The translations under genes were made by a program, and so were the position numbers. The notes beneath the pieces were generated by a model that had not been told where the DNA came from, ran no database searches, and was given only the letters and a program-made list of their open reading frames with translations. Positions 8,656 to 17,055 of a DNA stretch of 42,013 bases are shown here, one piece after another. Within the stretch, counting starts at the first letter, position 1. Each line of letters starts with the position of its first letter. Origin of the DNA: an uncultured Anderseniella sp. (GTDB taxonomy: Bacteria; Pseudomonadota; Alphaproteobacteria; Rhizobiales; Aestuariivirgaceae); contig CALHUA010000010.1 in NCBI GenBank assembly GCA_938039915.1, forward strand, positions 1-42,013. Reading direction: 5' to 3'.

Positions 8656-10704
8656 TCAGGCGCTGGCTTCGAGACCCGACAGAGCTGCCTGTACGGCGGC
8701 GTCTGAGGTGATGCCAAAGTGTTCGTAGAGTTTTTGGTAGGGACCGGACGCACCAAAGGTGGACATGCCGATAAAGGTGCCGTCAATACCGATCAGTTGA
8801 TCCCAACCCTGGCGTACGCCGGCTTCAATGGCGATGCGGACGGGTTCATCACCGGTGATCAGTTTGCGATAACCGGCATCCTGCTGATGGAACAGGTCCA
8901 TGCACGGCACTGACACGACCCGGGATGAAATCTTGCTTTCCGCCAGTTTGGCTGATGCCTGCATGGCAATCTCGACTTCGGAGCCCGAGGCAAATATCAC
9001 CACCTTGGCATCATCATCGCTGTGCACGTCATAGGCGCCGCGGGCACACAGGTTTTCTTTCTTGAACTTGAGACGTGCAGGCTCAAGCTTCTGGCGGGTA
9101 AGGGCGAGGATGGACGGGGTACTTTCGGCCTGCAGGGCCAGCTCCCAGCATTCCGCGGTTTCAACTGCATCGCATGGACGGAACACGTTGAGGTTCGGGA
9201 TAACGCGCAGTGCAGCCAGGTGTTCCACCGGCTGATGGGTCGGCCCGTCTTCTCCAAGTCCGATGGAGTCGTGGGTCATGACGTAAATCACCCGCTGTGC
9301 CATGAGCGCCGACAGGCGGATAGCAGGGCGGCAGTAATCGGTGAACACCATGAAGGTGCCGGAATAGGGAATGACACCGCCGTGCAGGGCCATGCCGTTC
9401 ATGGCGGCTGCCATGCCATGTTCGCGAATGCCCCAGTGAATGAAGCGGCCGGATGGATCATCGGCGGTAAACGGCACCATTGCCTTGGTGCGGGTATTGT
9501 TTGACCCGGTCAGGTCAGCCGAACCGCCAACTGTTTCAAGCACCACCGGATTGATGACCTCAAGGACGTTCTGCGATGCATTTCGGGTGGCGATCGGTGC
9601 GGGCGCTTCTTCGAGCTTCTGCTTGTAGGACAGGATGGTTTCGTGCAGGTCTTCCGGCAGGGTGCCGGCGGTGCGGCGGTCGAATTCGACCTTTTCGCCG
9701 GATGGCATGGCCGTGACGCGATCTTCCCAGGCCTTGCGCTCGCGGCAGCCGCGCAATCCGGTGATGCGCCACATGTCCCTGATGGAGGTCGGGATTTCAA
9801 ATGGTTTATGGGTCCAGCCGAGCTGTTCGCGCGCTGCCTTGACTTCATCGGGACCCAGCGGTGCACCGTGAGCGCCAGATGTGCCCTGCTTGGCGGGAGA
9901 GCCGTATCCGATGATGGTGCGGCAGGCAATGAGCACAGGCTTGGTTGCATCCTGTGCCGAAGACAGGGCATTGGCGATCTCGGCGTAATCATGGCCATCG
10001 ATGCGCATCACGTCCCAGCCGGATGCGGCAAACCGGCCCAGCTGATCGGTAGAGTCAGTCAGGCTGACCGGTCCGTCGATCGATATCTGGTTGTCATCCC
10101 ACAAGACGATGAGCTTGTTCAGCTTGAGATGGCCGGCAAGGGTGATGGCCTCCTGCGAAATGCCTTCCATCAGGCAACCGTCCCCTGCAAGCACGTAGGT
10201 CTTGTGGTTGACGATGCCGTCGCCGAAGCGCGCGGCAAGATGAGCTTCGGCAATGGCCATGCCGACCGCGTTGCCCAGACCCTGGCCTAGCGGCCCGGTG
10301 GTGGTTTCAATGCCGGATGCATGACCGAATTCGGGATGGCCCGCCGTGCGCGATCCGATCTGGCGGAAGTTCTGCAATTCCTCGATGGTCATGTCTTCAT
10401 AACCAAGCAGGTGCAGCAGTGAATACAGCAGCATGGACCCGTGGCCTGCCGACAGCACGAAGCGATCCCGGTCAGCCCAGTTCGGGGCTTGCGGATCAAA
10501 CTTCAGATAATGCGCAAACAGCACGGTTGCCACATCGGCTGCACCCATCGGCAGCCCCGGATGACCGGAGTTTGCGGCCTGCACTGCGTCCATGGACAGC
10601 GCTCGAATGGCATTTGCCATTTCGGTGAATTTGGCAATGTCTTCGGGAGTTGCCGCAGCGGCACTGGACGTGCCGGATGCGGCGGCTGGGTTAGCCGGTG
10701 TCAT
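8656..10704 (-). CDS. tkt: transketolase
   Basis: 682 residues, thiamine-diphosphate dependent, moving two-carbon units in the pentose phosphate pathway. Visible: [12 protein letters not shown] near 46-57, the ThDP/metal motif from GDGCLMEG to [10 protein letters not shown], the acceptor-site [15 protein letters not shown], and the [23 protein letters not shown] signature split across the pyrimidine domain. About 25 Ala/Pro/Ser-rich residues precede the conserved start, a mild N-terminal extension. The ATG at 10704 is supported by a promoter-like sequence upstream; a further upstream in-frame start adds only low-quality sequence. It is the first gene of the minus-strand central-carbon block. 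Confidence 0.97.
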   Translation of the reverse strand: MTPANPAAASGTSSAAAATPEDIAKFTEMANAIRALSMDAVQAANSGHPGLPMGAADVATVLFAHYLKFDPQAPNWADRDRFVLSAGHGSMLLYSLLHLLGYEDMTIEELQNFRQIGSRTAGHPEFGHASGIETTTGPLGQGLGNAVGMAIAEAHLAARFGDGIVNHKTYVLAGDGCLMEGISQEAITLAGHLKLNKLIVLWDDNQISIDGPVSLTDSTDQLGRFAASGWDVMRIDGHDYAEIANALSSAQDATKPVLIACRTIIGYGSPAKQGTSGAHGAPLGPDEVKAAREQLGWTHKPFEIPTSIRDMWRITGLRGCRERKAWEDRVTAMPSGEKVEFDRRTAGTLPEDLHETILSYKQKLEEAPAPIATRNASQNVLEVINPVVLETVGGSADLTGSNNTRTKAMVPFTADDPSGRFIHWGIREHGMAAAMNGMALHGGVIPYSGTFMVFTDYCRPAIRLSALMAQRVIYVMTHDSIGLGEDGPTHQPVEHLAALRVIPNLNVFRPCDAVETAECWELALQAESTPSILALTRQKLEPARLKFKKENLCARGAYDVHSDDDAKVVIFASGSEVEIAMQASAKLAESKISSRVVSVPCMDLFHQQDAGYRKLITGDEPVRIAIEAGVRQGWDQLIGIDGTFIGMSTFGASGPYQKLYEHFGITSDAAVQAALSGLEASA

Positions 10705-10737
10705 TTGTCTCTTTTCCACCGTTGAAATTCGGCGCCA

Positions 10738-10765
10738 CCAATAGCACTCCGGCATTTGGAGTCAA
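10738..10765 (-). promoter_or_regulatory. putative tkt promoter
   Basis: On the minus strand TTGACT (10765-10760) is followed after 16 bases by TATTGG (10743-10738), about 34 bp before the tkt start at 10704. It fits a housekeeping sigma-factor promoter for the tkt-pgk-aldolase block. Confidence 0.5.
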
Positions 10766-10843
10766 TGGTGCACTATGGCCGCATCGACGCAGTTGTGAAT
10801 ACTGTGAATAAACATGGTTGCCAACAACCGGTTTAATGTGCTG

Positions 10844-10873
10844 TTGACGGTATTGCCGGTAACCCCCTACAGT
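10844..10873 (+). promoter_or_regulatory. putative promoter of the DUF4164-zapA operon
   Basis: TTGACG (10844-10849), an 18-bp spacer and TACAGT (10868-10873), about 65 bp before the DUF4164 start. It is back-to-back with the tkt promoter in the 233-bp divergent region. Confidence 0.55.
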
Positions 10874-10937
10874 ATTGAAGGGATTTGGCACTGACGAACG
10901 CCGGGTAACGATACGTCAGGTTGCAGGGATTACAGCT

Positions 10938-11216
10938 ATGGCGTCTACATCTCAGCTGGATAAGGCAATTGCGCACTTTGAGCAGGCCATGCGTCAGCTC
11001 GAGGCGGCGTGGGCGCAGTCCGAGCAGAATCAGGGCAAAATTACCAAGCTCAATACGGAAGCCTCGGCGCTCAAGGATGATCGCGCCCGGCTTGCCAGTG
11101 AGCTGGATGAAGTCCGCGCACGGGCAGAAGAGTTGACCGAGGCCAGCCGGCAGGCGGCCCGGCGGATAGAACTGGCGATGGCACGTGTTAGAACCGTAAT
11201 CGGCGAAGAGGCCTGA
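10938..11216 (+). CDS. DUF4164 coiled-coil protein
   Basis: 92 residues, almost wholly a predicted coiled coil with heptad-like spacing and rich in Ala, Glu, Gln and Arg. It matches the small DUF4164 family that precedes zapA in many Hyphomicrobiales. The role is unknown; its fixed position 4 bp before zapA suggests a link with cell division. The ATG at 10938 has AGGG about 10 bp upstream. An in-frame TTG at 10875 overlaps the promoter and is rejected. Confidence 0.75.
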   Translation: MASTSQLDKAIAHFEQAMRQLEAAWAQSEQNQGKITKLNTEASALKDDRARLASELDEVRARAEELTEASRQAARRIELAMARVRTVIGEEA

Positions 11217-11220
11217 GCGT

Positions 11221-11580
11221 ATGGGACAAGTCGTCATCAAGGTAAATGATCGTTCGTTCAGCATGGAATGTGCCGATGGCGAGGAAGATCATCTGACAGA
11301 TCTGGCAAAGCTGCTGGACAGCCAGGTCAGGGACATCAAGTCTGGCGTCGGTGAAGTTGGCGACATCCGGCTGCTGGTCATGGCCGGCCTTATCATTGCG
11401 GACCAGTTGGCGGAAGCCCTGGAGCGTGTTGAAGCACTGTCCGGCGAAATAAGAGGGGCCCACAAGACAGGGACCGATGCCATCGAGCAGTCCAAGCAGA
11501 GAGAAACAGCTGCCGCGGACCGGATTGAAGCTGCAGCAAAACGCCTGGAACAGATTTCAAGGCTGGCGCGTCAAAGCTGA
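11221..11580 (+). CDS. zapA: cell division protein ZapA
   Basis: 119 residues. The N-terminal beta/alpha head (GQVVIKVNDRSFSMECADGEE then HLTDLAKLLDSQVRDIK) matches ZapA, which binds FtsZ and stabilises the Z-ring. A C-terminal coiled coil rich in Glu, Lys and Ala mediates dimer and tetramer formation. Starting 4 bp after DUF4164, it is co-transcribed with it. The spacing and context (tkt on one side, the 6S/fthC block on the other) fit the rhizobial arrangement. Confidence 0.92.
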   Translation: MGQVVIKVNDRSFSMECADGEEDHLTDLAKLLDSQVRDIKSGVGEVGDIRLLVMAGLIIADQLAEALERVEALSGEIRGAHKTGTDAIEQSKQRETAAADRIEAAAKRLEQISRLARQS

Positions 11581-11625
11581 GCTTTCCTGTTCACTCTGAC
11601 CGAGACCCGGTTCTTTCCTTCAACT

Positions 11626-11654
11626 GCCGGTGGGTCCGGCCGTGTAATTTTTTT
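11626..11654 (+). terminator. possible weak terminator after zapA
   Basis: A 5-bp GC stem (GCCGG/CCGGC, 11626-11640, loop TGGGT) is followed 7 bases later by seven Ts at 11648-11654. The stem is short and the gap long, so function is doubtful. Confidence 0.3.
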
Positions 11655-11741
11655 GCACAACCGGGGCAAATAATTTGATTTGTGCGCGGCGTAACTGGTG
11701 GTGTGTCATCCAGGGCATAACAACTCTGGTTGGATGCCCGC

Positions 11742-13295
11742 ATGTCAGAAGCTGTGAAACAACGCGCACACGCCTCACGTCGTGGTGGCCGGGCTGGCCG
11801 GGCCGAAAGAACGGCTGCTTCGGGCACGCTTCGAAGCCCGGCAATTATTACCCGCAAAATTCCAACCTATGAGCTTCTCGGCGACGAATCCCTCAACCGC
11901 ATCGAGGCTCATGCCGACTGGATCCTGGCCGAGGTGGGGATTGAATTCCGGGGTGATCGGGAAGCGCTGACGCTGTTTCGTCGCGCCGGTGCCGATGTTA
12001 CCGGAGAACGGGTGCGGTTCGAACCGGGGCTGGCTGCAAGCCTGTGCGCAACCGCACCATCAAGCTTTCGCATGGAAGCCCGTGACCCCGCCAACGCCAT
12101 TGTGCTGGGTGGTGACCATGTGGTGCTGATGCCGAGTTACGGGCCACCTTTTGTCAGTGATCTCGATGGGGGGCGGCGCTATGCGACGCTGGAAGATTTT
12201 TCCAACATTCTAAAACTCACCTACCTGTCGCCCTACCTGACCCATTCAGGCGGCACGGTGTGCGAACCGGTCGACGTGCCGGTGAACAAGCGCCATCTGG
12301 ATATGGTCTATGCCCATCTTCGCCATTCAACCAAACCGTTCATGGGGGCCGTAACCGCGCCTGAGCGCGCGGCAGATTCGATTGAAATGGCGCGTATCAT
12401 GTTCGGGCCAGAGTACATGGAGAAAGCTTGCGTCATTCAGGGCAATATCAATGTCAATTCGCCGCTGGTTTATGATCACGTGATGACCGGGGCGTTGAAA
12501 GCCTATGCGCGGGCCAATCAGTCGTGTGTGATATCGCCATTCATTCTGGGTGGGGCTATGGGGCCGGTTACACAACCGGCCCTGCTGGCGCAGGCCCATG
12601 CAGAAGCCATGGCCGGGATTGCGCTGAGCCAGCTGGTGCGCAAGGGATCGCCGATGGTGTATGGCAATTTTCTGACCACCATGAACCTGAAGACCGGAGC
12701 GCCGACGTTCGGCACGCCGGAAGCCAACCTGTCGACTTTCGCCATTGGCCAGTTGTGCCGCCGGCTCGGGTTGCCGCTGCGCTGCGGCGGGCAGTTGTGT
12801 GCGTCGAAGGTGGCCGATGGACAGGCCATGCAGGAAGCTGCCAACTCCATGCTGACAGGCGTGCTGGCCGGTTCGAATTTCATCTTTCATGCCGCCGGAT
12901 GGCTGGAGGGGGGGCTGACACTCGGTTATGAGAAATTCGTCATGGATCTCGATCATTGCGGCATGATGTTGAAAATGATGTGCGGTCTCGAGATTGACGA
13001 GAACTCGCTTGCAGCAGATGCGTTTCTGGAAAACCAGCCGGGCGACAATTTCTTCGGTACCGCGCACACATTGCGCAATTTTGAGACGGCGAACTACATG
13101 TCAGATCTGGCGGATACCTCGTCGTTCGAGCAGTGGTCCGAAGCCGGGAGCCTGACCGTGGAACAGCGCGCCAACGCGCGCTGGAAGGCGATGCTGGCAG
13201 ACTACGAAGCCCCGCCAATTGATGCTGCTGTCGACGAGGCTCTGAAGGACTTCATTGCCCGCAAGAAGCAATCGATGCCCGACATGTGGCATTAG
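11742..13295 (+). CDS. MttB/MtgB-family corrinoid-dependent methyltransferase
   Basis: 517 residues across the trimethylamine methyltransferase (MttB) family, which moves a methyl group from a methylamine or betaine to a corrinoid protein. Family-like segments include an RxGxDVTGERVRFEP start, LMPSYGPPFVSDLDGGRRY, THSGGTVCEP, SPFILGGAMGPVTQPALLAQAHAEAMAG, and a long C-terminal half with MDLDHCGMMLKMMCGLEI. The frame is open throughout with no internal amber codon, so it is a non-pyrrolysine member like the glycine-betaine methyltransferase MtgB; the gene itself ends at TAG. A basic tail (residues 1-35) precedes the conserved region. No corrinoid protein, RamA-type activator or cobalamin gene is visible. 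It splits zapA from the 6S/fthC pair. The substrate is inferred only. Confidence 0.85.
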   Translation: MSEAVKQRAHASRRGGRAGRAERTAASGTLRSPAIITRKIPTYELLGDESLNRIEAHADWILAEVGIEFRGDREALTLFRRAGADVTGERVRFEPGLAASLCATAPSSFRMEARDPANAIVLGGDHVVLMPSYGPPFVSDLDGGRRYATLEDFSNILKLTYLSPYLTHSGGTVCEPVDVPVNKRHLDMVYAHLRHSTKPFMGAVTAPERAADSIEMARIMFGPEYMEKACVIQGNINVNSPLVYDHVMTGALKAYARANQSCVISPFILGGAMGPVTQPALLAQAHAEAMAGIALSQLVRKGSPMVYGNFLTTMNLKTGAPTFGTPEANLSTFAIGQLCRRLGLPLRCGGQLCASKVADGQAMQEAANSMLTGVLAGSNFIFHAAGWLEGGLTLGYEKFVMDLDHCGMMLKMMCGLEIDENSLAADAFLENQPGDNFFGTAHTLRNFETANYMSDLADTSSFEQWSEAGSLTVEQRANARWKAMLADYEAPPIDAAVDEALKDFIARKKQSMPDMWH

Positions 13296-13329
13296 GTCAG
13301 CCCCTGATCGGGAGGAAAAAAGCGACGAG

Positions 13330-13490
13330 CCACCATAGGCCGTGGGAGTTCAAGATCTCGGGTCCCTACTGTTGTAGGTGGGCGCCGCGTGTCGCAGACC
13401 ACGGTCCGAAACAGAGACAGCTCCCGTAGAAGATCTTATAGGCCCCAGAGAATAGTAACGCCATCACGCACCGGGCAGCCCGTCTGAAGC
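13330..13490 (+). ncRNA. ssrS: 6S RNA candidate
   Basis: The 290-bp gap before fthC is the conserved site of 6S RNA, which binds the housekeeping RNA polymerase. The sequence folds accordingly. A closing stem pairs GGCCGTGGGAG (13338-13348) with CTCCCGT (13421-13427) and GGCC (13441-13444), with some wobble pairs. A large internal bubble holds GGGTCCCTAC and its short hairpin with GTAGG. An apical arm pairs GTGG (13378-13381) with CCAC (13399-13402) and GCG with CGC. Ends are approximate, because no clear promoter or T-run terminator is visible. Identification rests on position and fold, not on a covariance-model search. Confidence 0.6.
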
Positions 13491-13585
13491 TATATGTACG
13501 CGCTGTCAGGGCAGTTTTAAAGAGGCAAGTTTGCATCGCGTCTGCAGGTGACAAGGTGGCAATGAAGCTGTAAGAGCCTCGCATC

Positions 13586-14182
13586 ATGAAAGATGATCGA
13601 TCAATCTCAGACGCCAAGAAGCTCGCCCGCAAGGCGGCGGGCGATGTTCGCAAGGCTGCCCATGAGCTGTTGAAGGCAGATGCTGGTCGCTCCCTTGTCG
13701 ATCATGGGCTCGGTTTTGCCGGTGACCTGGCGGGCAAGACCGTCTCCGGTTTCATTCCGTATCTCAGTGAGATTGATACCCGGCCCCTGCTTGGCCAGCT
13801 TGGCGCGCGCGGATGCAGGACCTGTGTGCCGGTGGTGATTGAGAACAATACACCGCTCGAATTCCGGACCTGGGCTCCGGGTGAACCGACAGTTCCCGGC
13901 CGCTGGGGTATTCCCGTTCCGCCGGACGGGACACCTGTCGTCGATCCGGACGTGCTGCTGGTGCCGATGCTGGCGTTCGATATCTCCGGCTACCGGCTCG
14001 GTTATGGCGGGGGGTTTTACGACCGTACGTTGGAAAAACTCCGTGCCATGAAACCGGTAATTGCTATTGGTGTTGCCTATTCGGCTCAACAGGTGGACGC
14101 AGTTGTCCGCGGTGATCATGATCAGCCGCTTGACTGGATTCTGACCGAGAAAGGCCCGCTCAAGCCCGGGAAACCGATATGA
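13586..14182 (+). CDS. fthC: 5-formyltetrahydrofolate cyclo-ligase
   Basis: 198 residues. It converts 5-formyl-THF to 5,10-methenyl-THF with ATP. The family hallmark LGYGGGFYDRTL lies at about 138-149. VLLVPMLAFD precedes it, and a basic N-terminus (KKLARKAAGDVRKAAHELLK) stands in for the usual Arg/Lys nucleotide-binding start. The first 60 residues match the family less well than the rest. It lies downstream of the 6S RNA candidate, as in many proteobacteria, and overlaps the next gene by ATGA at 14179. Confidence 0.9.
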   Translation: MKDDRSISDAKKLARKAAGDVRKAAHELLKADAGRSLVDHGLGFAGDLAGKTVSGFIPYLSEIDTRPLLGQLGARGCRTCVPVVIENNTPLEFRTWAPGEPTVPGRWGIPVPPDGTPVVDPDVLLVPMLAFDISGYRLGYGGGFYDRTLEKLRAMKPVIAIGVAYSAQQVDAVVRGDHDQPLDWILTEKGPLKPGKPI

Positions 14183-15003
14183 GACTGTTGTTTGTCGGAG
14201 ATGTTATCGGCCGGGCAGGGCGCAATGCGATCTCCTCGCATCTGCCGGGATTGCGGGCGCGGCTGAAAGCTGACTTCGTGGTGGTTAATGGTGAGAACGC
14301 CGCCGGCGGTTTTGGTATAACCGAAGACATCTTCAACGAGTTCCGTGATCACGGTGCGGATGTGGTGACATTGGGCAACCATGCCTGGGACCAGCGTGAG
14401 GCGCTGGTATTCATCGAACGGGCGCCTGAGCTCATCCGGCCGGTGAATTATCCTGCCGGCACGCCGGGCAAGGGCGCGAACCTGTTTGAAACCGCGTCAG
14501 GCAAGCGCGTACTGGTGATGAATGTTTTGGGCGTTGCCAAAATGGAGCCGCTGGGTGATCCGTTCGCCGCAGTGGACAAGGAACTTGATGCCTGCCCGCT
14601 GGGCGAGGCTGCCGATGCGGTGATTGTCGACATTCACGCGGAACTGACGTCGGAAAAAATGGCCATGGGTCATTTCTGCGATGGCCGCGCGTCACTGGTG
14701 GTGGGCACGCATACTCACGTACCGACTGCCGACACGCACATTCTCGCCGGTGGCACCGGATATCAGACAGACGCAGGCATGACCGGCGACTATGACAGCG
14801 TGATCGGGATGGAAAAGAGTGAACCCCTGAACAGGTTCACCCGGCGTATTCCCTCAGGCCGGTTTTCGCCTGCGCTGGGACCGGCGACACTGTGTGGTGT
14901 GGTGGTGGAAACCGATGACAGGACCGGACTTGCAACCAGGGTATCAGGTGTCCGCGTCGGTGGGCAGCTTCAGGAAACCTTGCCGGACTGGGCCTCGATC
15001 TGA
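14179..15003 (+). CDS. YmdB-family metallophosphoesterase (TIGR00282 type)
   Basis: 274 residues with the dinuclear-metal phosphoesterase motifs: FVGDVIGRAG (Asp8), VVNGENAAGGFGI, TLGNHAWD, VDIHAELTSEK and GTHTHVPTAD. Firmicute YmdB hydrolyses 2',3'-cyclic nucleotides and affects RNA turnover and development; the alphaproteobacterial role is less clear. The start overlaps the fthC stop by 4 bp, so the two are translationally coupled. Its 3' end overlaps an opposing hypothetical gene by about 34 bp. Length is normal for the family. Confidence 0.92.
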   Translation: MRLLFVGDVIGRAGRNAISSHLPGLRARLKADFVVVNGENAAGGFGITEDIFNEFRDHGADVVTLGNHAWDQREALVFIERAPELIRPVNYPAGTPGKGANLFETASGKRVLVMNVLGVAKMEPLGDPFAAVDKELDACPLGEAADAVIVDIHAELTSEKMAMGHFCDGRASLVVGTHTHVPTADTHILAGGTGYQTDAGMTGDYDSVIGMEKSEPLNRFTRRIPSGRFSPALGPATLCGVVVETDDRTGLATRVSGVRVGGQLQETLPDWASI

Positions 15004-15425
15004 GCCGCGATCGTGCGCAGCTTGGCCATGCGCTCGGCGTAATCCGACAATGCCATGACCCGGGCGCAATCAACACTTGCAGATGCCTTGTCACCGTCAT
15101 CGATCAGATGCCGGGCTGCCGACATGGCGTCTTCCATGCGATGGACAGTTGCCTGCATGGTGCCCGCCGTCTTCAGCGCATCGCCCGGTGTTGAGTTGTG
15201 GGCAACGCCGTGCAGCGATGTCAGCAGTGAGGCCATCGCAGAGCGTGCCATATCCGCCGTTTCAGAAATATGGCGGTCCAGTTTGTCAGCCGTTTTCAAT
15301 GTATGCCGTCCATTGCCGTAGGTTTTAAGGGAGTTAACTTTGACGCGACAACCTCTAACAGCCGGTAAATGGTTTAGATTCAAGTTTAATGCGGTTTGTT
15401 CATGTTGCCGATCAAAGGTGTGCAT
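14970..15425 (-). CDS. hypothetical helical protein
   Basis: Up to 151 residues on the opposite strand between the YmdB-like gene and yebC. The sequence is Ala/Met/His-rich and predicted mostly helical (ADKLDRHISETADMARSAMA, then ALSDYAERMAKLRTIAAQIE), with no signal peptide or membrane segment. I recognise no family. The first 30 or so residues are less convincing than the rest, and the true start may be internal. It overlaps the YmdB-like 3' end by 34 bp tail to tail. Codon use looks ordinary. It could be lineage-specific. Confidence 0.45.
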   Translation of the reverse strand: MHTFDRQHEQTALNLNLNHLPAVRGCRVKVNSLKTYGNGRHTLKTADKLDRHISETADMARSAMASLLTSLHGVAHNSTPGDALKTAGTMQATVHRMEDAMSAARHLIDDGDKASASVDCARVMALSDYAERMAKLRTIAAQIEAQSGKVS

Positions 15426-15504
15426 CTGGACAGCACAGGGTGTGCTGGTTTAGACGAATGCAACAAAATTCAGCCGATTTGCATTTCTGGAGGGGATGAG
15501 GGCC

Positions 15505-16254
15505 ATGGCCGGACATTCACAATTTAAGAACATCATGCACCGCAAGGGCCGCCAGGATGCGGTGCGCGCCAAGATGTTTTCAAAACTGTCCAAGGAAATC
15601 ACCGTTGCAGCCAAGATGGGCGGACCTGATCTGGACTCCAATGCCCGTCTCCGGCTTGCTGTCCAGAATGCCAAGTCGCAATCCATGCCCAAGGACAACA
15701 TCCAGCGTGCCATCAACAAGTCGCAAGGCGGCGATGCGGAGGATTACGAGTCCATCCGCTATGAAGGGTACGGACCCGGCGGTGTTGCCGTGATCGTCGA
15801 AACCCTGACCGACAACCGCAACCGGACAGCCGGAGCGGTGCGCTCCTACTTCACCAAGCATGGTGGCAATATGGGGGAAACCGGATCTGTGTCCTTCATG
15901 TTCGACCGGGTCGGTGAAATTGTCTACAAGCCGGAAGCCGGTGACGATGACACCGTCATGATGGCGGCTATCGAGGCAGGCGCCGATGATGTGTCGTCAG
16001 ATGCGGATGGTCACGTGGTGATCTGTACGTTCGAAAATATCGGCGATGTATCCTCCGCACTGGAAAAGGATCTCGGCGAGGCAGACACAGTCAACATTGT
16101 CTGGAAACCACAGACCAACACCGAGCTTGATGAAGACAAGGCCGGCACCTTGATGAAACTCATGGCGGCTTTTGACGACGATGAAGATGTGCAGAGCGTG
16201 TTCTCAAACTTCCAGGTGTCTGACGAGGTCATGGCCAAGCTGACTGCGGCCTGA
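15505..16254 (+). CDS. YebC/PmpR-family protein
   Basis: 249 residues, starting [19 protein letters not shown] as the family does. It continues through [46 protein letters not shown] and [18 protein letters not shown]. Members bind DNA as regulators, and recent work links them to relief of ribosome stalling on proline runs. GGAGGGG (15489-15495) is well placed for the ATG at 15505 and too close for the ATG at 15496. In related genomes ruvC lies close downstream; here the accessory block begins instead. Confidence 0.95.
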   Translation: MAGHSQFKNIMHRKGRQDAVRAKMFSKLSKEITVAAKMGGPDLDSNARLRLAVQNAKSQSMPKDNIQRAINKSQGGDAEDYESIRYEGYGPGGVAVIVETLTDNRNRTAGAVRSYFTKHGGNMGETGSVSFMFDRVGEIVYKPEAGDDDTVMMAAIEAGADDVSSDADGHVVICTFENIGDVSSALEKDLGEADTVNIVWKPQTNTELDEDKAGTLMKLMAAFDDDEDVQSVFSNFQVSDEVMAKLTAA

Positions 16255-16260
16255 CAAAGT

Positions 16261-17055
16261 TCAAGGCAACGACAACCAGCCGGCGCGATCCGGCAGTTCG
16301 GGCCGGAAATAGCAGATCATGCGGCCGTCCGGACCTGCTGTCGCAGTCTCGCCCCACGGTGCCACGCCATGCAGGGACAGCCGGTGGGCGAGGTAGGTCT
16401 CGCCGGGCCGGGCGTGCAGGACAACGCGCGGGCACTCATCAAAGCACTGTTTGCGCGCCTGCTGGTAAATCTCGGTCAGGTCGACCCTGTCCCAGTCCGC
16501 AGGTGATACATCGCCCAGCACGGACGTGAAGGCGGTCCGCATGATCTCGTGCGATCCCTCCCAGATCACGAACGGCGAAGCTTCGGGGCTGGCCTCCACC
16601 ATGGGGATGCCGAGTACGAACCCATGGCCTTCTTCGAGGAAACGCCGTCTTGGCTGACCGATACCGCGCAGGCCGTCAACATGGGCGGCGTCGCGGTTCC
16701 TGCGGAAATTGTGCTGGCCTTCGGTTTCACCCTGCATGGGTTGCGGGTATCCCGGATAACAGATGGAAACCTGTGCCTGGTCCCAGTCGAATTGGGGCAG
16801 GCCAAGCTCAGACATGATGAAGTCTATTGCAATGCCGGCCAGGGCCGGTCCGTGGGGCAGGCGGCCGGAAGTATCATTGGGCAATGCGTTGACACCTGCA
16901 AACCAGGTGCCCTGATACCGTGTCCATTGTTCCTGGGCAGGGTTGCGCAGGGTTGTCCGGGCGGCAGGCAAGGCGAACTCGACCCAGCGTTTTACAGCCG
17001 GGTCGGGCCCGAAAGAGCACCAGCCATTCGAGAAGAATTGTTCTGTCCTGGTCAT
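16261..17055 (-). CDS. phytanoyl-CoA dioxygenase-like protein
   Basis: 264 residues with a likely Fe(II)/2-oxoglutarate oxygenase core. Visible: His125 and Asp127 in AAHVDGL as the HxD pair, a distal histidine in YLAHRLSLHG (His224 or His229), and a downstream Arg in RMICYFRPEL that could bind 2-oxoglutarate. PFVIWEGSHEIMR resembles the family's PGSH segment. The substrate is unknown. The ATG at 17055 abuts the amidase stop, so the two genes form an operon and may act on one metabolite. The end lies 6 bp from yebC, tail to tail. Confidence 0.7.
   Translation of the reverse strand: MTRTEQFFSNGWCSFGPDPAVKRWVEFALPAARTTLRNPAQEQWTRYQGTWFAGVNALPNDTSGRLPHGPALAGIAIDFIMSELGLPQFDWDQAQVSICYPGYPQPMQGETEGQHNFRRNRDAAHVDGLRGIGQPRRRFLEEGHGFVLGIPMVEASPEASPFVIWEGSHEIMRTAFTSVLGDVSPADWDRVDLTEIYQQARKQCFDECPRVVLHARPGETYLAHRLSLHGVAPWGETATAGPDGRMICYFRPELPDRAGWLSLP

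Noticed and set aside
13293-13295. TAG stop of the MttB-family gene as a pyrrolysine codon
   Set aside because: In pyrrolysine MttB the amber codon is internal, near residue 330. Here TAG follows a full-length protein and leads into the 6S region.
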